Assembly: GCA_050018415.1 (NCBI GenBank)
Contig: JBEKAB010000007.1
Location: forward strand, 62,001-126,000
Origin: UBA1161 sp002311745
GTDB taxonomy: Bacteria; Planctomycetota; Phycisphaerae; Tepidisphaerales; Tepidisphaeraceae
Length of the DNA: 64,000 nt
Direction: 5' to 3'
The position numbers were made by a program, and so were the translations under genes. Within the stretch, counting starts at the first letter, position 1, and each line of letters starts with the position of its first letter. Positions 44,825 to 53,872 of this stretch are shown in pieces. The notes below the pieces were generated by a model. That model was not told the DNA's origin, searched no databases, and was given only the letters and a program-made list of their open reading frames with translations.

Positions 44825-47167
44825 ATGCCGGATTGGGTTGCATTCTTGGCGGAGAGAACCTTCAAGTCGCCGCACGATGCGCCGATCCGCACATCGCGGC
44901 GGGGCGCCTGTGTTGTAGGGCCGCTGCTGCTCTATGTGTTGATCGCCTTGGGAATGCTCTGGCCGTATCGCGCGGCCAAGTTCCGTCCCGCGGGTGACCT
45001 GGTGTGGGTCATGGGCGGAATCGTTGATGCGGGCAAAGCGCTGCGGGAGGGGCAATTCCCCGTGCGGGTGGCGCCGAGCCTGAACGACGGCCTGCGTTAC
45101 CCGCTCTTCCAGTACTACGGCAACTTTCCCTACACCGCTGCCGGCTCGCTGTGCGCGCTGCTGGGCCTGGACCCATACTCGGCATGGAAGATCGTGTCGC
45201 TGGTAATCCTTGTTGCCGCCGGCATCTTCACCCAGCGCTTGGCCTACTGCCTCTGGAGGCATTACGCGGCTTCCGTCGTGGCCGGCGCGATTTTTCTTTG
45301 TGCGCCGTACCTGATGACAGACCTCAACGCGCGGGGCGCGTATGCGGAGATGGTTGCATTCGGCCTTCTGCCGGTGGCCTACTACTTCACCCTCAGAGCC
45401 CTGGCGTCGCCGCCATGGCGGTACATCGCGCTTTGCGCGGCTTCCTGGGCGCTGATCGTTCTGGCCCACAACATCACCTATCTTTACGCCGTCCTATTTG
45501 CAGTGCCGTTTTTCCTGCCCTATGTGCTGACACGAAGGTTCGCGGGGCGAATGGTGCGATTGACACTGGCTTCGGCGCTGCATGCCCTCTTGGTCCTCTG
45601 GTATATCGTCCCGCAGATGCGCACGTTGGACGCCCTCGGAGTGGAACGCGCCCTGTTCAACCCATTTGAGCGGATTTCGCTTACGCCGCTGAGCATTCTC
45701 CTGGCCCCGACGCTGACCAATACGCCGGAGGGCCAGACCACGCCCCATCTGGGCCTGCAGGTGGGCTGGCCGATTCTCGTGGGTGTGCTGCTGGCGTTGG
45801 CGGGGTTGTTCTTCCGCCGTCGCGGCGGGGCGCCGCGTCGCGCCGCGACGATTCGACTGATTCTGCTTTTTCTTCTCGCCTTTGTTTTGGCATGGTCTCC
45901 CGTCAATTTCTGGAAGTATCTGCCGAAGGTGTTTTGGTACATACAGCTTCCCTACCGGGTGCTGATGTTCGTCGTGCTGTTTGGATCGGTCGTGTGCGCG
46001 GGCGGGTTGGCCGCGTTCTTCTCACGCCGGCTCCCTGGGCCGTTGATCCTTCTGCTCTTGGGCCTGATCGGCCTGGCCGTCTCATCCTACGTGCCCGGAC
46101 GACGTGCCCTGGACCCCAACGTGATCAGAATCCAAATGGCCACGCCTGACATGCCCAGCGTCGTCGATCAATACTTACCAGCGCCGGACGCTCTGGCCGC
46201 GACGAATCTGTCCGCTGCCAGCCCGGACAACAAGAGTTGGCCCGACCGCTTGGTGCAAATCAACTCCAGCCCGTCAACGACGGGCCTTCGGTCGGCAGCG
46301 CCCATGCGGCAGGAAATCCGCCGCGGCGGATCGTTCGGCTTCTGGTACGCCGGCCAAACCCCGGTTTTGCTGGAAATGCCCGTTCTTTACTACCCGCGCG
46401 TGCTTGAGGTTCGGGACAACGGGCGCCCAGTCGCCTACGGAAACGCCGGACGCTTTGTTGCCCTGCCCCTCCAGCCCGGCGCCCACCAAATCAGCGTGCG
46501 TTTCATTGGAGTGCATTGGGCCAACGTGCTAGGAGCCCTGGCGTGGGGAGGGCTGGCGATCGGCGCATCGCTCTTGGCCGTGCGGCGGCTGGCCACCTCT
46601 TTCCACTGGCTGCGCCAGTTTCCGGCGACGACATTCGCAGCCCCCTTTTCCGTCGGGACGGCGGTACTGGGCTTCGTGACGCTTGTGGGCGCGGCTTTGA
46701 TTGGAATGAACCACCCGATCGACTGGTTGATGAATCGCTCTCCTCATTTGAAGCTTACTGCCAGCAGCATGGCCGACCCAACCACGGGACCGGACATGGC
46801 ATTCGATGACGATCCCGACACAGCCTGGATCGCCGGCGACCCGTACTCCGCGGTGCTCAAGGCCGCGCTCCCCCGCCCCGCGATGCTGAGGCAGATCGAA
46901 CTTCGGCCTCGGGTTACCACACTCTACGAGGGGTGGCATCGTGTCCGCGTCGTCTTGCTTTCGCGAGGAGAAACGGTCTACTCGAAAGACGTTGATTTTC
47001 CAGACGCCGCTCACCAATGGTGGGAAGTGATCGCGATCCCATCGATCACCACTGACGAAGTGGACCTGTATTTCTCCGATGCGGTCACGGAAAGGAGGGA
47101 CGGACGTCACGTTTCGGTCGAGGCGGTGCGACCCGGATACGCCGAAATCCGATTCGTCTGGGAGTAG
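44825..47167 (+). CDS. Polytopic membrane protein with C-terminal discoidin-like domain
   Basis: 780 aa. Around 10-12 membrane segments fill residues 25-430, with the loop PLFQYYGNFPYTAAGSLCAL and the motif MTDLNARGAYAEMVAFGLLP, both typical of the membrane proteins annotated as '6-pyruvoyl-tetrahydropterin synthase related', which look like GT-C glycosyltransferases. After another helix pair (about 560-620), the last 150 residues (ASSMADPTTGPDMAFDDDPD TAW, then a beta-rich stretch) match an F5/8-type C (discoidin) fold that binds carbohydrate. Probable cell-surface glycan assembly; enzymatic activity unproven. The start ATG has no obvious ribosome site. Confidence 0.65.
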   Translation: MPDWVAFLAERTFKSPHDAPIRTSRRGACVVGPLLLYVLIALGMLWPYRAAKFRPAGDLVWVMGGIVDAGKALREGQFPVRVAPSLNDGLRYPLFQYYGNFPYTAAGSLCALLGLDPYSAWKIVSLVILVAAGIFTQRLAYCLWRHYAASVVAGAIFLCAPYLMTDLNARGAYAEMVAFGLLPVAYYFTLRALASPPWRYIALCAASWALIVLAHNITYLYAVLFAVPFFLPYVLTRRFAGRMVRLTLASALHALLVLWYIVPQMRTLDALGVERALFNPFERISLTPLSILLAPTLTNTPEGQTTPHLGLQVGWPILVGVLLALAGLFFRRRGGAPRRAATIRLILLFLLAFVLAWSPVNFWKYLPKVFWYIQLPYRVLMFVVLFGSVVCAGGLAAFFSRRLPGPLILLLLGLIGLAVSSYVPGRRALDPNVIRIQMATPDMPSVVDQYLPAPDALAATNLSAASPDNKSWPDRLVQINSSPSTTGLRSAAPMRQEIRRGGSFGFWYAGQTPVLLEMPVLYYPRVLEVRDNGRPVAYGNAGRFVALPLQPGAHQISVRFIGVHWANVLGALAWGGLAIGASLLAVRRLATSFHWLRQFPATTFAAPFSVGTAVLGFVTLVGAALIGMNHPIDWLMNRSPHLKLTASSMADPTTGPDMAFDDDPDTAWIAGDPYSAVLKAALPRPAMLRQIELRPRVTTLYEGWHRVRVVLLSRGETVYSKDVDFPDAAHQWWEVIAIPSITTDEVDLYFSDAVTERRDGRHVSVEAVRPGYAEIRFVWE

Positions 47168-47517
47168 TGACAAACCCGCAATGATTTCCGCATACACGAC
47201 TTGAGTGTTCCTCACGGCCGTCTGGACGACGGCGTAGTAGCTCAGGTTCAATGGAGCTTCCCCTACACAGGGTCTGGGAGGTGAAAATTTTGCGGATTTT
47301 TATTGTAAACAAATTGCAGTAAACGACTTACGCGCCAAACGGGGGTGGGAGCTCCCCTGGCGCAAGCACGCAACCTATTGGTGAAAATAGAGTTATGAAT
47401 AGCGCCCGTCGCCCCATCCTAGTCTGTTTCCGGACATGGGGGAAAAATATCTTTGGAAAAATGCTGCGCTGCGATGGTTAAGCTTTGCTGTGGAAAAGGC
47501 TTGCAACAGAAATGGAC
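47168..47517. other. Convergent spacer, no gene recognised
   Basis: 350 bp between two convergent genes. It holds one imperfect palindrome (CGCCA..GGGG / CCCC..TGGCG, 47332-47362) and AT-richer stretches (TTTTTATTGTAAACAAATTG). No RNA gene or open frame looked convincing. Confidence 0.5.
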
Positions 47518-47835
47518 CTAGCGCCCCCCGGACATGGCCGAGACGATTTGCTTAATGTCGCCGATCTGCGTGATCCGTAAGCCGAAGTTCTCGCCGACCT
47601 TAACGGTTTCCCCAACCCCGATGACTTTGTTGTTTATCATCAGTTCCAGCGGCTGATCGCTGGCTTTGGAAAATTCGATGATCGCTCCCACGCCGAGCCG
47701 CATCACCTCATTTACACTGAGCTTGCGCTCGGCCAGCTTGACGATGATGGGGACTTCCAGGTGCAGGATGCGGCCAAGTTCCGTCTCCAGCGGATTGGCC
47801 GATGCGGGCGGGGGCTGGGCGTGCAATACGGGCAT
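47518..47835 (-). CDS. fliN: FliN-family flagellar motor switch protein
   Basis: 105 aa. After a short variable start, LHLEVPIIVKLAERKLSVNE and MRLGVGAIIEFSKASDQPLE followed by NNKVIGVGETVKVGENFGLR form the SpoA/FliN C-terminal domain. FliN sits in the flagellar C-ring and binds CheY-P; related SpoA proteins serve type III secretion. No other flagellar gene lies in the window, so it is isolated at the end of the fatty-acid cluster. It is possibly a stand-alone SpoA protein. Confidence 0.85.
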   Translation of the reverse strand: MPVLHAQPPPASANPLETELGRILHLEVPIIVKLAERKLSVNEVMRLGVGAIIEFSKASDQPLELMINNKVIGVGETVKVGENFGLRITQIGDIKQIVSAMSGGR

Positions 47836-47896
47836 CCGTTCCTCGTAGGCCTAATCAATTATCGGCCCAATTTGGCCGTTGGCAATACCCCACCCC

Positions 47897-47965
47897 AATT
47901 TGAAATCTCAAATCTCAAATTTCAAATCTCAGATTTCAGATTTCAGATTTCAGATTTCAGATTCA
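47897..47965. repeat. TTTCAGA-type heptamer array (D1)
   Basis: Nine or so 7-bp units: AAATCTC, AAATTTC, then AGATTTC repeated. It is mostly one-directional but TTTGAAATCT near the left can pair with AGATTTCA units. It begins at the fabF stop codon and lies 62 bp upstream of fliN on the same strand. Confidence 0.85.
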
Positions 47966-49222
47966 CCCCACCCGCTTCATCAGCAGGCAGGCGTTGTGCC
48001 CGCCGAAGCCGAAGCTGTTGCTCAGGGCCACGTCGACGCGCAGTTGGCGCGACTTGTGGGGGACAAAATCCAGATCGCACTCCTCGTCCGGGTGATCCAG
48101 GTTGATGGTTGGCGGAATCTGATGGCGATGGATGGTCAACGCGGTGATGACCGCCTCCACGCCGCCGCTGGCGCCCAGCAGATGGCCCAGCTCGCTCTTG
48201 GTCGAGCTGATCGCCACTTTCTTGGCGTGAGGGCCGAAGCTGTGCTTGATGGCGCGGACTTCGGCCAGGTCGCCCAGGGGGGTGCTGGTGCCGTGGGCGT
48301 TGATGTAATCCACCTGATCCGGCGTCACGCCGCCGTCGCGCAGGGCGAGTTCCATCGCCCGGCTGGCGCCCAAGCCGCCCTCATCCGGGGCCGTGATGTG
48401 GTAGGCATCGGCACTCATGCCGTAGCCGATCAACTCGCAGTAGATGCGTGCCCCGCGTTTCTTGGCATGCTCGTATTCCTCGATGACCACGACCCCCGCC
48501 CCTTCGCCCATCACGAAGCCGTCGCGGTCCTTGTCCCACGGCCGGCTGGCGCGCGTCGGGTCGTCGTTGCGCGTGGACATCGCCCGCGCCGCACAGAAAC
48601 TGCCCACCCCCAGTTCACACAGCGCCGCCTCCGAGCCGCCGGCGATCATGATGTCCGTCTGGTCGTATTGGATGAACCGGGCCGCATCCCCGATGGCGTT
48701 GGCGCCGGTGGCGCAGGCCGTGGCCACGGCGGTGTTCGGCCCGTGCAGGCCAAACAGGATGGAAACGTTTCCGCTGGCGGCGTTGACCATCAGGCGCGGG
48801 ACGGTGAACGGGCTGACCCGGCTGGGGCCGCGCTGAACCAGAATCTTGTTTTGTTCCTCCAGCGTTTCGATCCCACCGATGCCGCTGCCGATGATCACCC
48901 CGCAGCGGTAGCGGTCTTCGTTTTGGAAATCCAGGGCGGAGTCCACCACGGCTTGCACGGAGGCCCACAGGCCGAATTGCCCGAAGCGGTCCAGACGCTT
49001 GGGCTGCAATCGCTCGCTGGTGAACCGCGACACATCCAGCTTGGTCAGATCGAACGAGGCGCATTCGCCGCCGATGCGCGTCGGATACGCGCTGGGGTCC
49101 CAGCGCGTGATGGGCCCGATGCCGCTCTTGCCGGCGCAGAGGTTGTCCCAGAGGGCGTCCACGGTTTCCCCCAGGGACGTGACTACCCCCATACCCGTTA
49201 TGACGACACGGCGTCTGCTCAT
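47963..49222 (-). CDS. fabF: 3-oxoacyl-ACP synthase II
   Basis: 419 aa. KAS II motifs: active Cys in ATACATGANAIGDA, His in NAHGTSTPLGD and His in KSELGHLLGASG. It performs malonyl-ACP condensation in fatty acid elongation. Normal length. It ends in MKRVG, and the TGA stop opens onto heptamer array D1. acpP is 27 bp upstream on the same strand. Confidence 0.96.
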   Translation of the reverse strand: MSRRRVVITGMGVVTSLGETVDALWDNLCAGKSGIGPITRWDPSAYPTRIGGECASFDLTKLDVSRFTSERLQPKRLDRFGQFGLWASVQAVVDSALDFQNEDRYRCGVIIGSGIGGIETLEEQNKILVQRGPSRVSPFTVPRLMVNAASGNVSILFGLHGPNTAVATACATGANAIGDAARFIQYDQTDIMIAGGSEAALCELGVGSFCAARAMSTRNDDPTRASRPWDKDRDGFVMGEGAGVVVIEEYEHAKKRGARIYCELIGYGMSADAYHITAPDEGGLGASRAMELALRDGGVTPDQVDYINAHGTSTPLGDLAEVRAIKHSFGPHAKKVAISSTKSELGHLLGASGGVEAVITALTIHRHQIPPTINLDHPDEECDLDFVPHKSRQLRVDVALSNSFGFGGHNACLLMKRVG

Positions 49223-49249
49223 GCGCTACAATTCAAGCCCGCTTGAGTG

Positions 49250-49492
49250 CTATTTATGGCCGGAATGTTCCTTGATGTAGTCGATCGCTTGGCCGACGGT
49301 CTGGATCTTTTCCGCTTCCTCGTCAGGGATGGACAACTCGAATTCGTCCTCGAACTCCATGACCAGTTCCACGGTGTCCAACGAGTCGGCGTTGAGGTCG
49401 TTGATAAAATGCGTTTCCCGCGTGATTTCGCTCTTATCAACGCCCATCTGTTCGCTGACGATTTCGATGACCTTCTGATCGATGTCTTCCAT
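49250..49492 (-). CDS. acpP: Acyl carrier protein
   Basis: 80 aa. NDLNADSLDTVELVMEFEDE carries the phosphopantetheine Ser (DSLD). The start at 49492 was chosen because AGGTGG stands six bases before it, whereas the ATG at 49498 touches that site. A longer open frame upstream is only chance. It carries growing acyl chains for FabF, FabG, FabH and FabD, all encoded in this cluster. Confidence 0.96.
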   Translation of the reverse strand: MEDIDQKVIEIVSEQMGVDKSEITRETHFINDLNADSLDTVELVMEFEDEFELSIPDEEAEKIQTVGQAIDYIKEHSGHK

Positions 49493-49581
49493 AAGCATCC
49501 ACCTGCCCTGACCAAAATTGCCCAGGCCAACGCGGCCCGACGGTGCGAAAACTATAGCCGTGACCAAACCTTTTGCAACGG

Positions 49582-50319
49582 CTACATGACCATCCCCCCA
49601 TCCACGCACACCACCTGTCCGGTAATATAACTGGCCGCGGGGCTGGCCAGAAATGACACCACCGCCGCCACCTCCTGCGGCGTGCCAAACCGCTTCAGCG
49701 GGATCATCCCCTTCACCTGCTCCTTGATTTGGTCGCCCAGCCCCTCGGTCATGTCCGTGGTGATGAACCCCGGCGCCACCACGTTGCAGGTGATGTTCTT
49801 GCCGGCCAGTTCCTTGGCCACGGACTTGCTCAACCCGATCAGCCCCGCCTTGCTGGCCGCGTAGTTGGCCTGTCCCGCATTGCCCGCCACGCCGGAAACC
49901 GAGCTGATGTTGATGATGCGACCCCCCTTGGCCCGCACCATCGGCCGGGCCGCCGCTCGGATCGCCACGAACGCGCTTTTCAAATTCGTCTCGATCACCG
50001 CATCAAAATCCTTGTCGTCCATGCGTAAAATCAGCCCGTCCCTGGTGATCCCGGCGTTGTTGACCAGCACGTCGAGCCGGCCGTGCCGCTCGGCCACGCC
50101 TTCCACCGCCGCCGCCAGGGCCTTGGCATCGCAAATATCGCACGCCAGCGGCTCGGCGCTGCCCCCCTGGGCTGCCGCTTCCGCGCACACCTGCTGCAAT
50201 TTTTCCAGGTTTCGGGCCAGGGCCACCACGTGCATGCCGTCCTTGGCCAACCGCAGCACCATCGCCGCGCCGATCCCGCGCGATCCACCGGTCACCAGGG
50301 CTACGGGCTTATCCGTCAT
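49582..50319 (-). CDS. fabG: 3-oxoacyl-ACP reductase
   Basis: 245 aa. SDR family: VTGGSRGIGAAM cofactor loop, NNAGITRDGLI, catalytic Ser-Tyr-Lys in ISSVSGVAGNAGQANYAASKAG. AGGAGG lies 8 bases before the ATG at 50319, which rejects the longer frame that starts in repeat A6. It performs NADPH reduction of 3-oxoacyl-ACP. Confidence 0.95.
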   Translation of the reverse strand: MTDKPVALVTGGSRGIGAAMVLRLAKDGMHVVALARNLEKLQQVCAEAAAQGGSAEPLACDICDAKALAAAVEGVAERHGRLDVLVNNAGITRDGLILRMDDKDFDAVIETNLKSAFVAIRAAARPMVRAKGGRIINISSVSGVAGNAGQANYAASKAGLIGLSKSVAKELAGKNITCNVVAPGFITTDMTEGLGDQIKEQVKGMIPLKRFGTPQEVAAVVSFLASPAASYITGQVVCVDGGMVM

Positions 50320-50340
50320 GGCAATAGCCTCCTGGACCTT

Positions 50341-50442
50341 GAATGACGAAATTCGAATGACGAATGACGAATGACAAATCGCCCATTCGAACATTGGTCA
50401 TTGGAACTTGATTCGTCATTCGTCATTAGTCATTCGTCATTC
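50341..50442. repeat. ATTCGTC-type heptamer hairpin between fabD and fabG (A6)
   Basis: GAATGACGAAATTCGAATGA on one side and the complement on the other (TTCGTCATTCGTCATTAGTC). It fills the spacer inside the fab operon, ending 22 bp upstream of the fabG start. Confidence 0.9.
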
Positions 50443-50450
50443 AGCAACGA

Positions 50451-51356
50451 CTATCCAAGGCTCTCCACGGCCTGTCGGCGGTTGATCCGCTTGGCCAGGC
50501 CCGCCAGCGTCCGGCCGGGCGACAGCTCGATCAGCCGCGCTTCGCCGCCGCCCATAAACGCCCGCATCGTCTGCTCCCAGCGAACGGGGCTGACGATCTG
50601 CTCGACTAACCGCCGCTTGATCGACGCCACATCCCCGTGCGGCCCAGCCGTCACGTTGGAATAGACCGGCCTTTTCGGCGGAGCAAAATCCACCTTCTCC
50701 AACTCTGCCCGCATTTTATCCGCGGCGCCTTGCATCAGCGGGCTGTGAAACGCTCCGGCGACCTTGAGGGCCGTCGCCTTGAGCCCCGCCGCCTCCGCCG
50801 CGGCCAACAGGCGCTGGCACGCCCCGGCGGCACCGCTGGCGACGATCTGCCCCGGCGCGTTGAAATTCGCCGGAACCAACACGTCGCCATTGGCGGATGT
50901 TTGACACAGATGGCGCACCGTCGGCTCATCCGCGCCGATGATGGCCACCATGCCGCTGGGCGAGGCGACGGCGGCTTCCTGCATGTATTTTCCGCGGGCG
51001 GCGACCAGGCGAAGCCCGTCTTCGAACCCAAACACGCCGGCCAAATGCAGGGCGGTGTATTCGCCCAGGCTCAGCCCCGCGTAGGCCGCGGCGGCCGCGG
51101 CATCGAATAAGCCGCTTTCCACCGCGTGGCGGAAGCTGGCGATGCCGGCCACATAAAGCGCCGGCTGGCTGATGTCCGTCTGATTCAGCCGCTGCTCCGG
51201 ACCGCCGAAGCAGACCGCCGCCACATCGAATCCCACAACGCGGTTGGCCGTTTCAAACACTTCCCTGGCGGCCGCCGATGCGTCGAACGCCGGCTTGCCC
51301 ATGCCGAGCACCTGGGCGCCTTGACCGGGACAGAGGATGTAAAGCGGCGATGGCAT
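50451..51356 (-). CDS. fabD: Malonyl-CoA:ACP transacylase
   Basis: 301 aa. LCPGQGAQVLGMGKPAF at the N-terminus, active Ser in GLSLGEYTALHLAG, and the His region in VAGAFHSPLMQGAADKM. It loads malonate from CoA to ACP. Normal length for the single-domain enzyme. No clear ribosome site at ATG 51356; array A7 lies 24 bp upstream. Confidence 0.96.
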   Translation of the reverse strand: MPSPLYILCPGQGAQVLGMGKPAFDASAAAREVFETANRVVGFDVAAVCFGGPEQRLNQTDISQPALYVAGIASFRHAVESGLFDAAAAAAYAGLSLGEYTALHLAGVFGFEDGLRLVAARGKYMQEAAVASPSGMVAIIGADEPTVRHLCQTSANGDVLVPANFNAPGQIVASGAAGACQRLLAAAEAAGLKATALKVAGAFHSPLMQGAADKMRAELEKVDFAPPKRPVYSNVTAGPHGDVASIKRRLVEQIVSPVRWEQTMRAFMGGGEARLIELSPGRTLAGLAKRINRRQAVESLG

Positions 51357-51379
51357 CGCGATGCACTAGCGTTAGCATC

Positions 51380-51467
51380 GAATGACGAAATTCGAATGAC
51401 GAATGACGAATCAAATTCCAATGACAAACGCTCATTCGTCATTAGTCATTCGTCATTAGTCATTCTT
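51380..51467. repeat. ATTCGTC-type heptamer hairpin between fabH and fabD (A7)
   Basis: GAATGACGAAATTCGAATGA left and TCATTCGTCATTAGTCATTC right. Same outer sequence as A3, A4 and A6. It fills the spacer after the fabH stop. Confidence 0.9.
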
Positions 51468-51487
51468 GCCGGAAATTCACCCTCCAC

Positions 51488-52477
51488 CTACATCTTTACC
51501 ACTGCGCTGGCCCAGGTGAGGCCGCCGCCGAAGGCGACGAAGATCACCGCGTCGCCTTTTTGCAGTCGCCCGGCTTGGTGGGCCTCATCCCAGGCGATGG
51601 GGATCGACGCCGCCGAGGTGTTGCCGTAGCGGTCGATGTTCACAAACGCCCTGTCCGGCGGCAGACCCAGCTTCTCCATCGCCGAGTCGATGATCCGCCG
51701 ATTCACCTGGTGCGGGATGATCAATTTCACCTGGTCCTTGCTCAGCTGGCAGTTGCGCATCGCCTCTTCGATCAACTCCTCGAACTTGGTGACGGCGAAC
51801 TTGTACACCTCGCGGCCCTTGATCTGCATGTACTGCTGGCGGTCGGCCAGGATTTGCGCCGAGATGGGAAATCGGCTGCCGGGGATGCACTTCATCGCGT
51901 CGGCGCCGTTTCCATCGGCGTGGAGGGTGCTGTAGATCAGGCCGCGCCCCGCGTCGCTGCCGCGCTGCATGACCACCGCTCCGGCGCCGTCGCCAAAGAG
52001 AATACAACTGGAGCGATCCTGGTAATCGGTGATTCGGCTCAGGGTTTCGGCGCCGATGACCAGGGCGTTGCGGCACTGTCCGGTCTTGATGAAGCCCGCG
52101 GCGGCGCCCATGGCGTAAAGAAATCCGCTGCACGCGGCGTTGAGGTCAAACGCCGCCGTGCCCGCCATGCCCAGCGCCGCCCCGATAAAACAGGCCGTCG
52201 AGGGAAAGACCATCTCCGGGGTGATGGTGGCGCAGATGATCAGGTCGATGTCCTTGGGCGCCAGGCCGGCCGACTGAAGGGCTTTTTGCGCCGCCGCCGT
52301 GCCCAGCGTCGCCGTCGTCTCCCCGTCGCAGGCGATCCGCCGCTCGCGGATGCCCGTGCGCTGCACGATCCACTCGTCGCTGGTGTCCACCATTTTCGAC
52401 AGATCGTCGTTGGTCAGCCGTTTTTCAGGCAACTGGCTGCCGAAGCCGGTAAAAATCGCGGAACTACTGATGGTCAT
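51488..52477 (-). CDS. fabH: 3-oxoacyl-ACP synthase III
   Basis: 329 aa. DEWIVQRTGIRERRI, active Cys in FDLNAACSGFLYAMG, His in IIPHQVNRRIID, Asn in RYGNTSAASIPIA. It begins fatty acid synthesis by condensing acetyl-CoA with malonyl-ACP. The start at 52477 overlaps the plsX stop by 4 bp (ATGA). A longer frame upstream is a shadow of plsX. Confidence 0.96.
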   Translation of the reverse strand: MTISSSAIFTGFGSQLPEKRLTNDDLSKMVDTSDEWIVQRTGIRERRIACDGETTATLGTAAAQKALQSAGLAPKDIDLIICATITPEMVFPSTACFIGAALGMAGTAAFDLNAACSGFLYAMGAAAGFIKTGQCRNALVIGAETLSRITDYQDRSSCILFGDGAGAVVMQRGSDAGRGLIYSTLHADGNGADAMKCIPGSRFPISAQILADRQQYMQIKGREVYKFAVTKFEELIEEAMRNCQLSKDQVKLIIPHQVNRRIIDSAMEKLGLPPDRAFVNIDRYGNTSAASIPIAWDEAHQAGRLQKGDAVIFVAFGGGLTWASAVVKM

Positions 52478-53499
52478 GAAACACCGTTGCTGGGAGTGGC
52501 TTGCTTGATGCGCTGGACGATGGTGTCGTTGAGCTTGCCGGCGGTGAGCTGCTTGGCGACGCGGATGGCGTTCTTGATCGCCTTGGCCTGCGAGCGGCCG
52601 TGGCAGATCAGGCAATATCCGTTCACTCCCAGCAGCGGCGCCCCGCCGTACTCCTGCCAATCGTACCTGTTGTAGATTTGCTCCATGGCCGCGCTGAACT
52701 GCCCGGCCAACTGCGGCACCACCCGCTGCAACTCCGCCACGATCGTCTCGAACAGGCCCCCGACGATCCCCTCGGTGAATTTCAGCACGATGTTGCCCAC
52801 AAAACCGTCGCACACCACCACGTCCACCAGTCCCTTGAACAAATCACGACCTTCCACGTTGCCGACGAAGTTGATCTGCGGCTCATCGCGCAGAAGTTTG
52901 CCCGTCTCCTTGACCATCGCCGTGCCCTTGGCATCCTCCTCGCCGACGTTGAGCAGGCCGACGCGTGGATTCTCCACGCCGCAGCTCGCCGTCGCGTACG
53001 CCCCGGCCATGAAGGCGTAATGCTCCAGGTGCTGCGGCTTGGGCGCGATGTTCGCTCCGACGTCGCAGATCACCACCGGCCCGTAGAACGTGGGCAGCAC
53101 GATGGCGATGCCCGGGCGGCTAACGCCCGGCAGCAAGCGCATGCGCAACTGCGCCGCCGCCACGCACGCCCCCGTGTTGCCCGCCGAGATCACCGCGTCA
53201 ACCTGCCGTTTGGCGGCCAGCTTGCACATCACCGCGATGCTGCTGTCGGGTTTGTTGCGGATGGCCTCCACCGGCGGATCGTCCATGGCGATCACCTGGG
53301 TGGTGGCAACCGTCTGGAAACGCCGCTTCTGTTCCTCGGTGAGTGGGGATTGAGCCAAGCCATCGCAAATGGACTTTGGGTCGCCCACCAGACAAATGGT
53401 GTCCTGGCCGTCGAGCAACGACACCGCTTGCCAGCATCCCTGCAAAATCTCGGCGGGGGCATGATCGCCGCCCATCACATCCACCGCGACTCGCACCAC
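52474..53499 (-). CDS. plsX: Phosphate acyltransferase (acyl-ACP to acyl-phosphate)
   Basis: 341 aa, GTG start with AGGAGC upstream. VAVDVMGGDHAPAEILQG opens the PlsX fold; SAGNTGACVAAAQLRM, NVGEEDAKGTAMVKET and VVCDGFVGNIVLKFTEG are the family motifs. It makes acyl-phosphate for PlsY and links fatty acid and phospholipid synthesis. It sits in the usual rpmF-plsX-fabH order. Confidence 0.96.
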   Translation of the reverse strand: MVRVAVDVMGGDHAPAEILQGCWQAVSLLDGQDTICLVGDPKSICDGLAQSPLTEEQKRRFQTVATTQVIAMDDPPVEAIRNKPDSSIAVMCKLAAKRQVDAVISAGNTGACVAAAQLRMRLLPGVSRPGIAIVLPTFYGPVVICDVGANIAPKPQHLEHYAFMAGAYATASCGVENPRVGLLNVGEEDAKGTAMVKETGKLLRDEPQINFVGNVEGRDLFKGLVDVVVCDGFVGNIVLKFTEGIVGGLFETIVAELQRVVPQLAGQFSAAMEQIYNRYDWQEYGGAPLLGVNGYCLICHGRSQAKAIKNAIRVAKQLTAGKLNDTIVQRIKQATPSNGVS

Positions 53500-53510
53500 A
53501 TGCTCCTGAA

Positions 53511-53582
53511 CTAGTTGCTAGTTGCTGGTTGCTAGTTGCTAGACGATCTTTGCCAGCAACGAGCAACCAACAACGAGCAACT
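53511..53582. repeat. TTGCTAG-type heptamer hairpin between rpmF and plsX (B3)
   Basis: CTAGTTGCTAGTTGCTGGTT on the left; CCAGCAACGAGCAACCAACA on the right, with the loop GACGATCTTT. It fills the rpmF-plsX spacer and ends 12 bp upstream of the plsX start. Confidence 0.88.
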
Positions 53583-53585
53583 GCC

Positions 53586-53774
53586 TCATGCTTGTTCCTC
53601 TTCTTCCATCTGCAGCGCCAACTTCGGGTTGACATACCCGCAGTTGTCGCAGGCACAATGCGGCAGCTTGGCGTTGCCGCATTGGGGACAGCGCACGTAA
53701 TGAATCGGGCGCAGCGCGTGATGGGAGCGACGTTTACGTTTGCGCGACTTGCTGATCTTCATGACCGGTTGCAT
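53586..53774 (-). CDS. rpmF: Ribosomal protein L32
   Basis: 62 aa. Basic start ISKSRKRKRRSHHAL and a Zn-ribbon CPQCGNAKLPHCACDNCGY, with the acidic end MEEEEQA. The start at 53774 has GGGGAG six bases upstream; the internal ATG at 53762 has a weaker site. It lies in the classic rpmF-plsX-fab arrangement, which couples ribosome and lipid synthesis. Confidence 0.93.
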   Translation of the reverse strand: MQPVMKISKSRKRKRRSHHALRPIHYVRCPQCGNAKLPHCACDNCGYVNPKLALQMEEEEQA

Positions 53775-53788
53775 AAATCACTCCCCAT

Positions 53789-53816
53789 AAAAAGCCACGG
53801 CGGGCATCACCCGCCG
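53789..53816 (-). terminator. Terminator of alaS
   Basis: Minus strand CGGCGGG-TGATG-CCCGCCG stem, TGGC, then TTTTT. It lies between the alaS stop and rpmF and separates alaS from the fab operon. Confidence 0.72.
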
Positions 53817-53872
53817 CGCCGAAGCAAGCGCAAGGTTATTTAGGCCCGGGGGTTCTGTCAAGGACGCCCGGT

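Noticed and set aside
47168..47517. Possible small RNA or degenerate tRNA near 47230
   Set aside because: No complete cloverleaf and no promoter/terminator pair; the only palindrome lacks a T-run.
51488..52813. Longer start for fabH at 52813
   Set aside because: The added residues are a shadow of plsX; the ATG at 52477 begins exactly at the FabH fold and overlaps the plsX stop by 4 bp.
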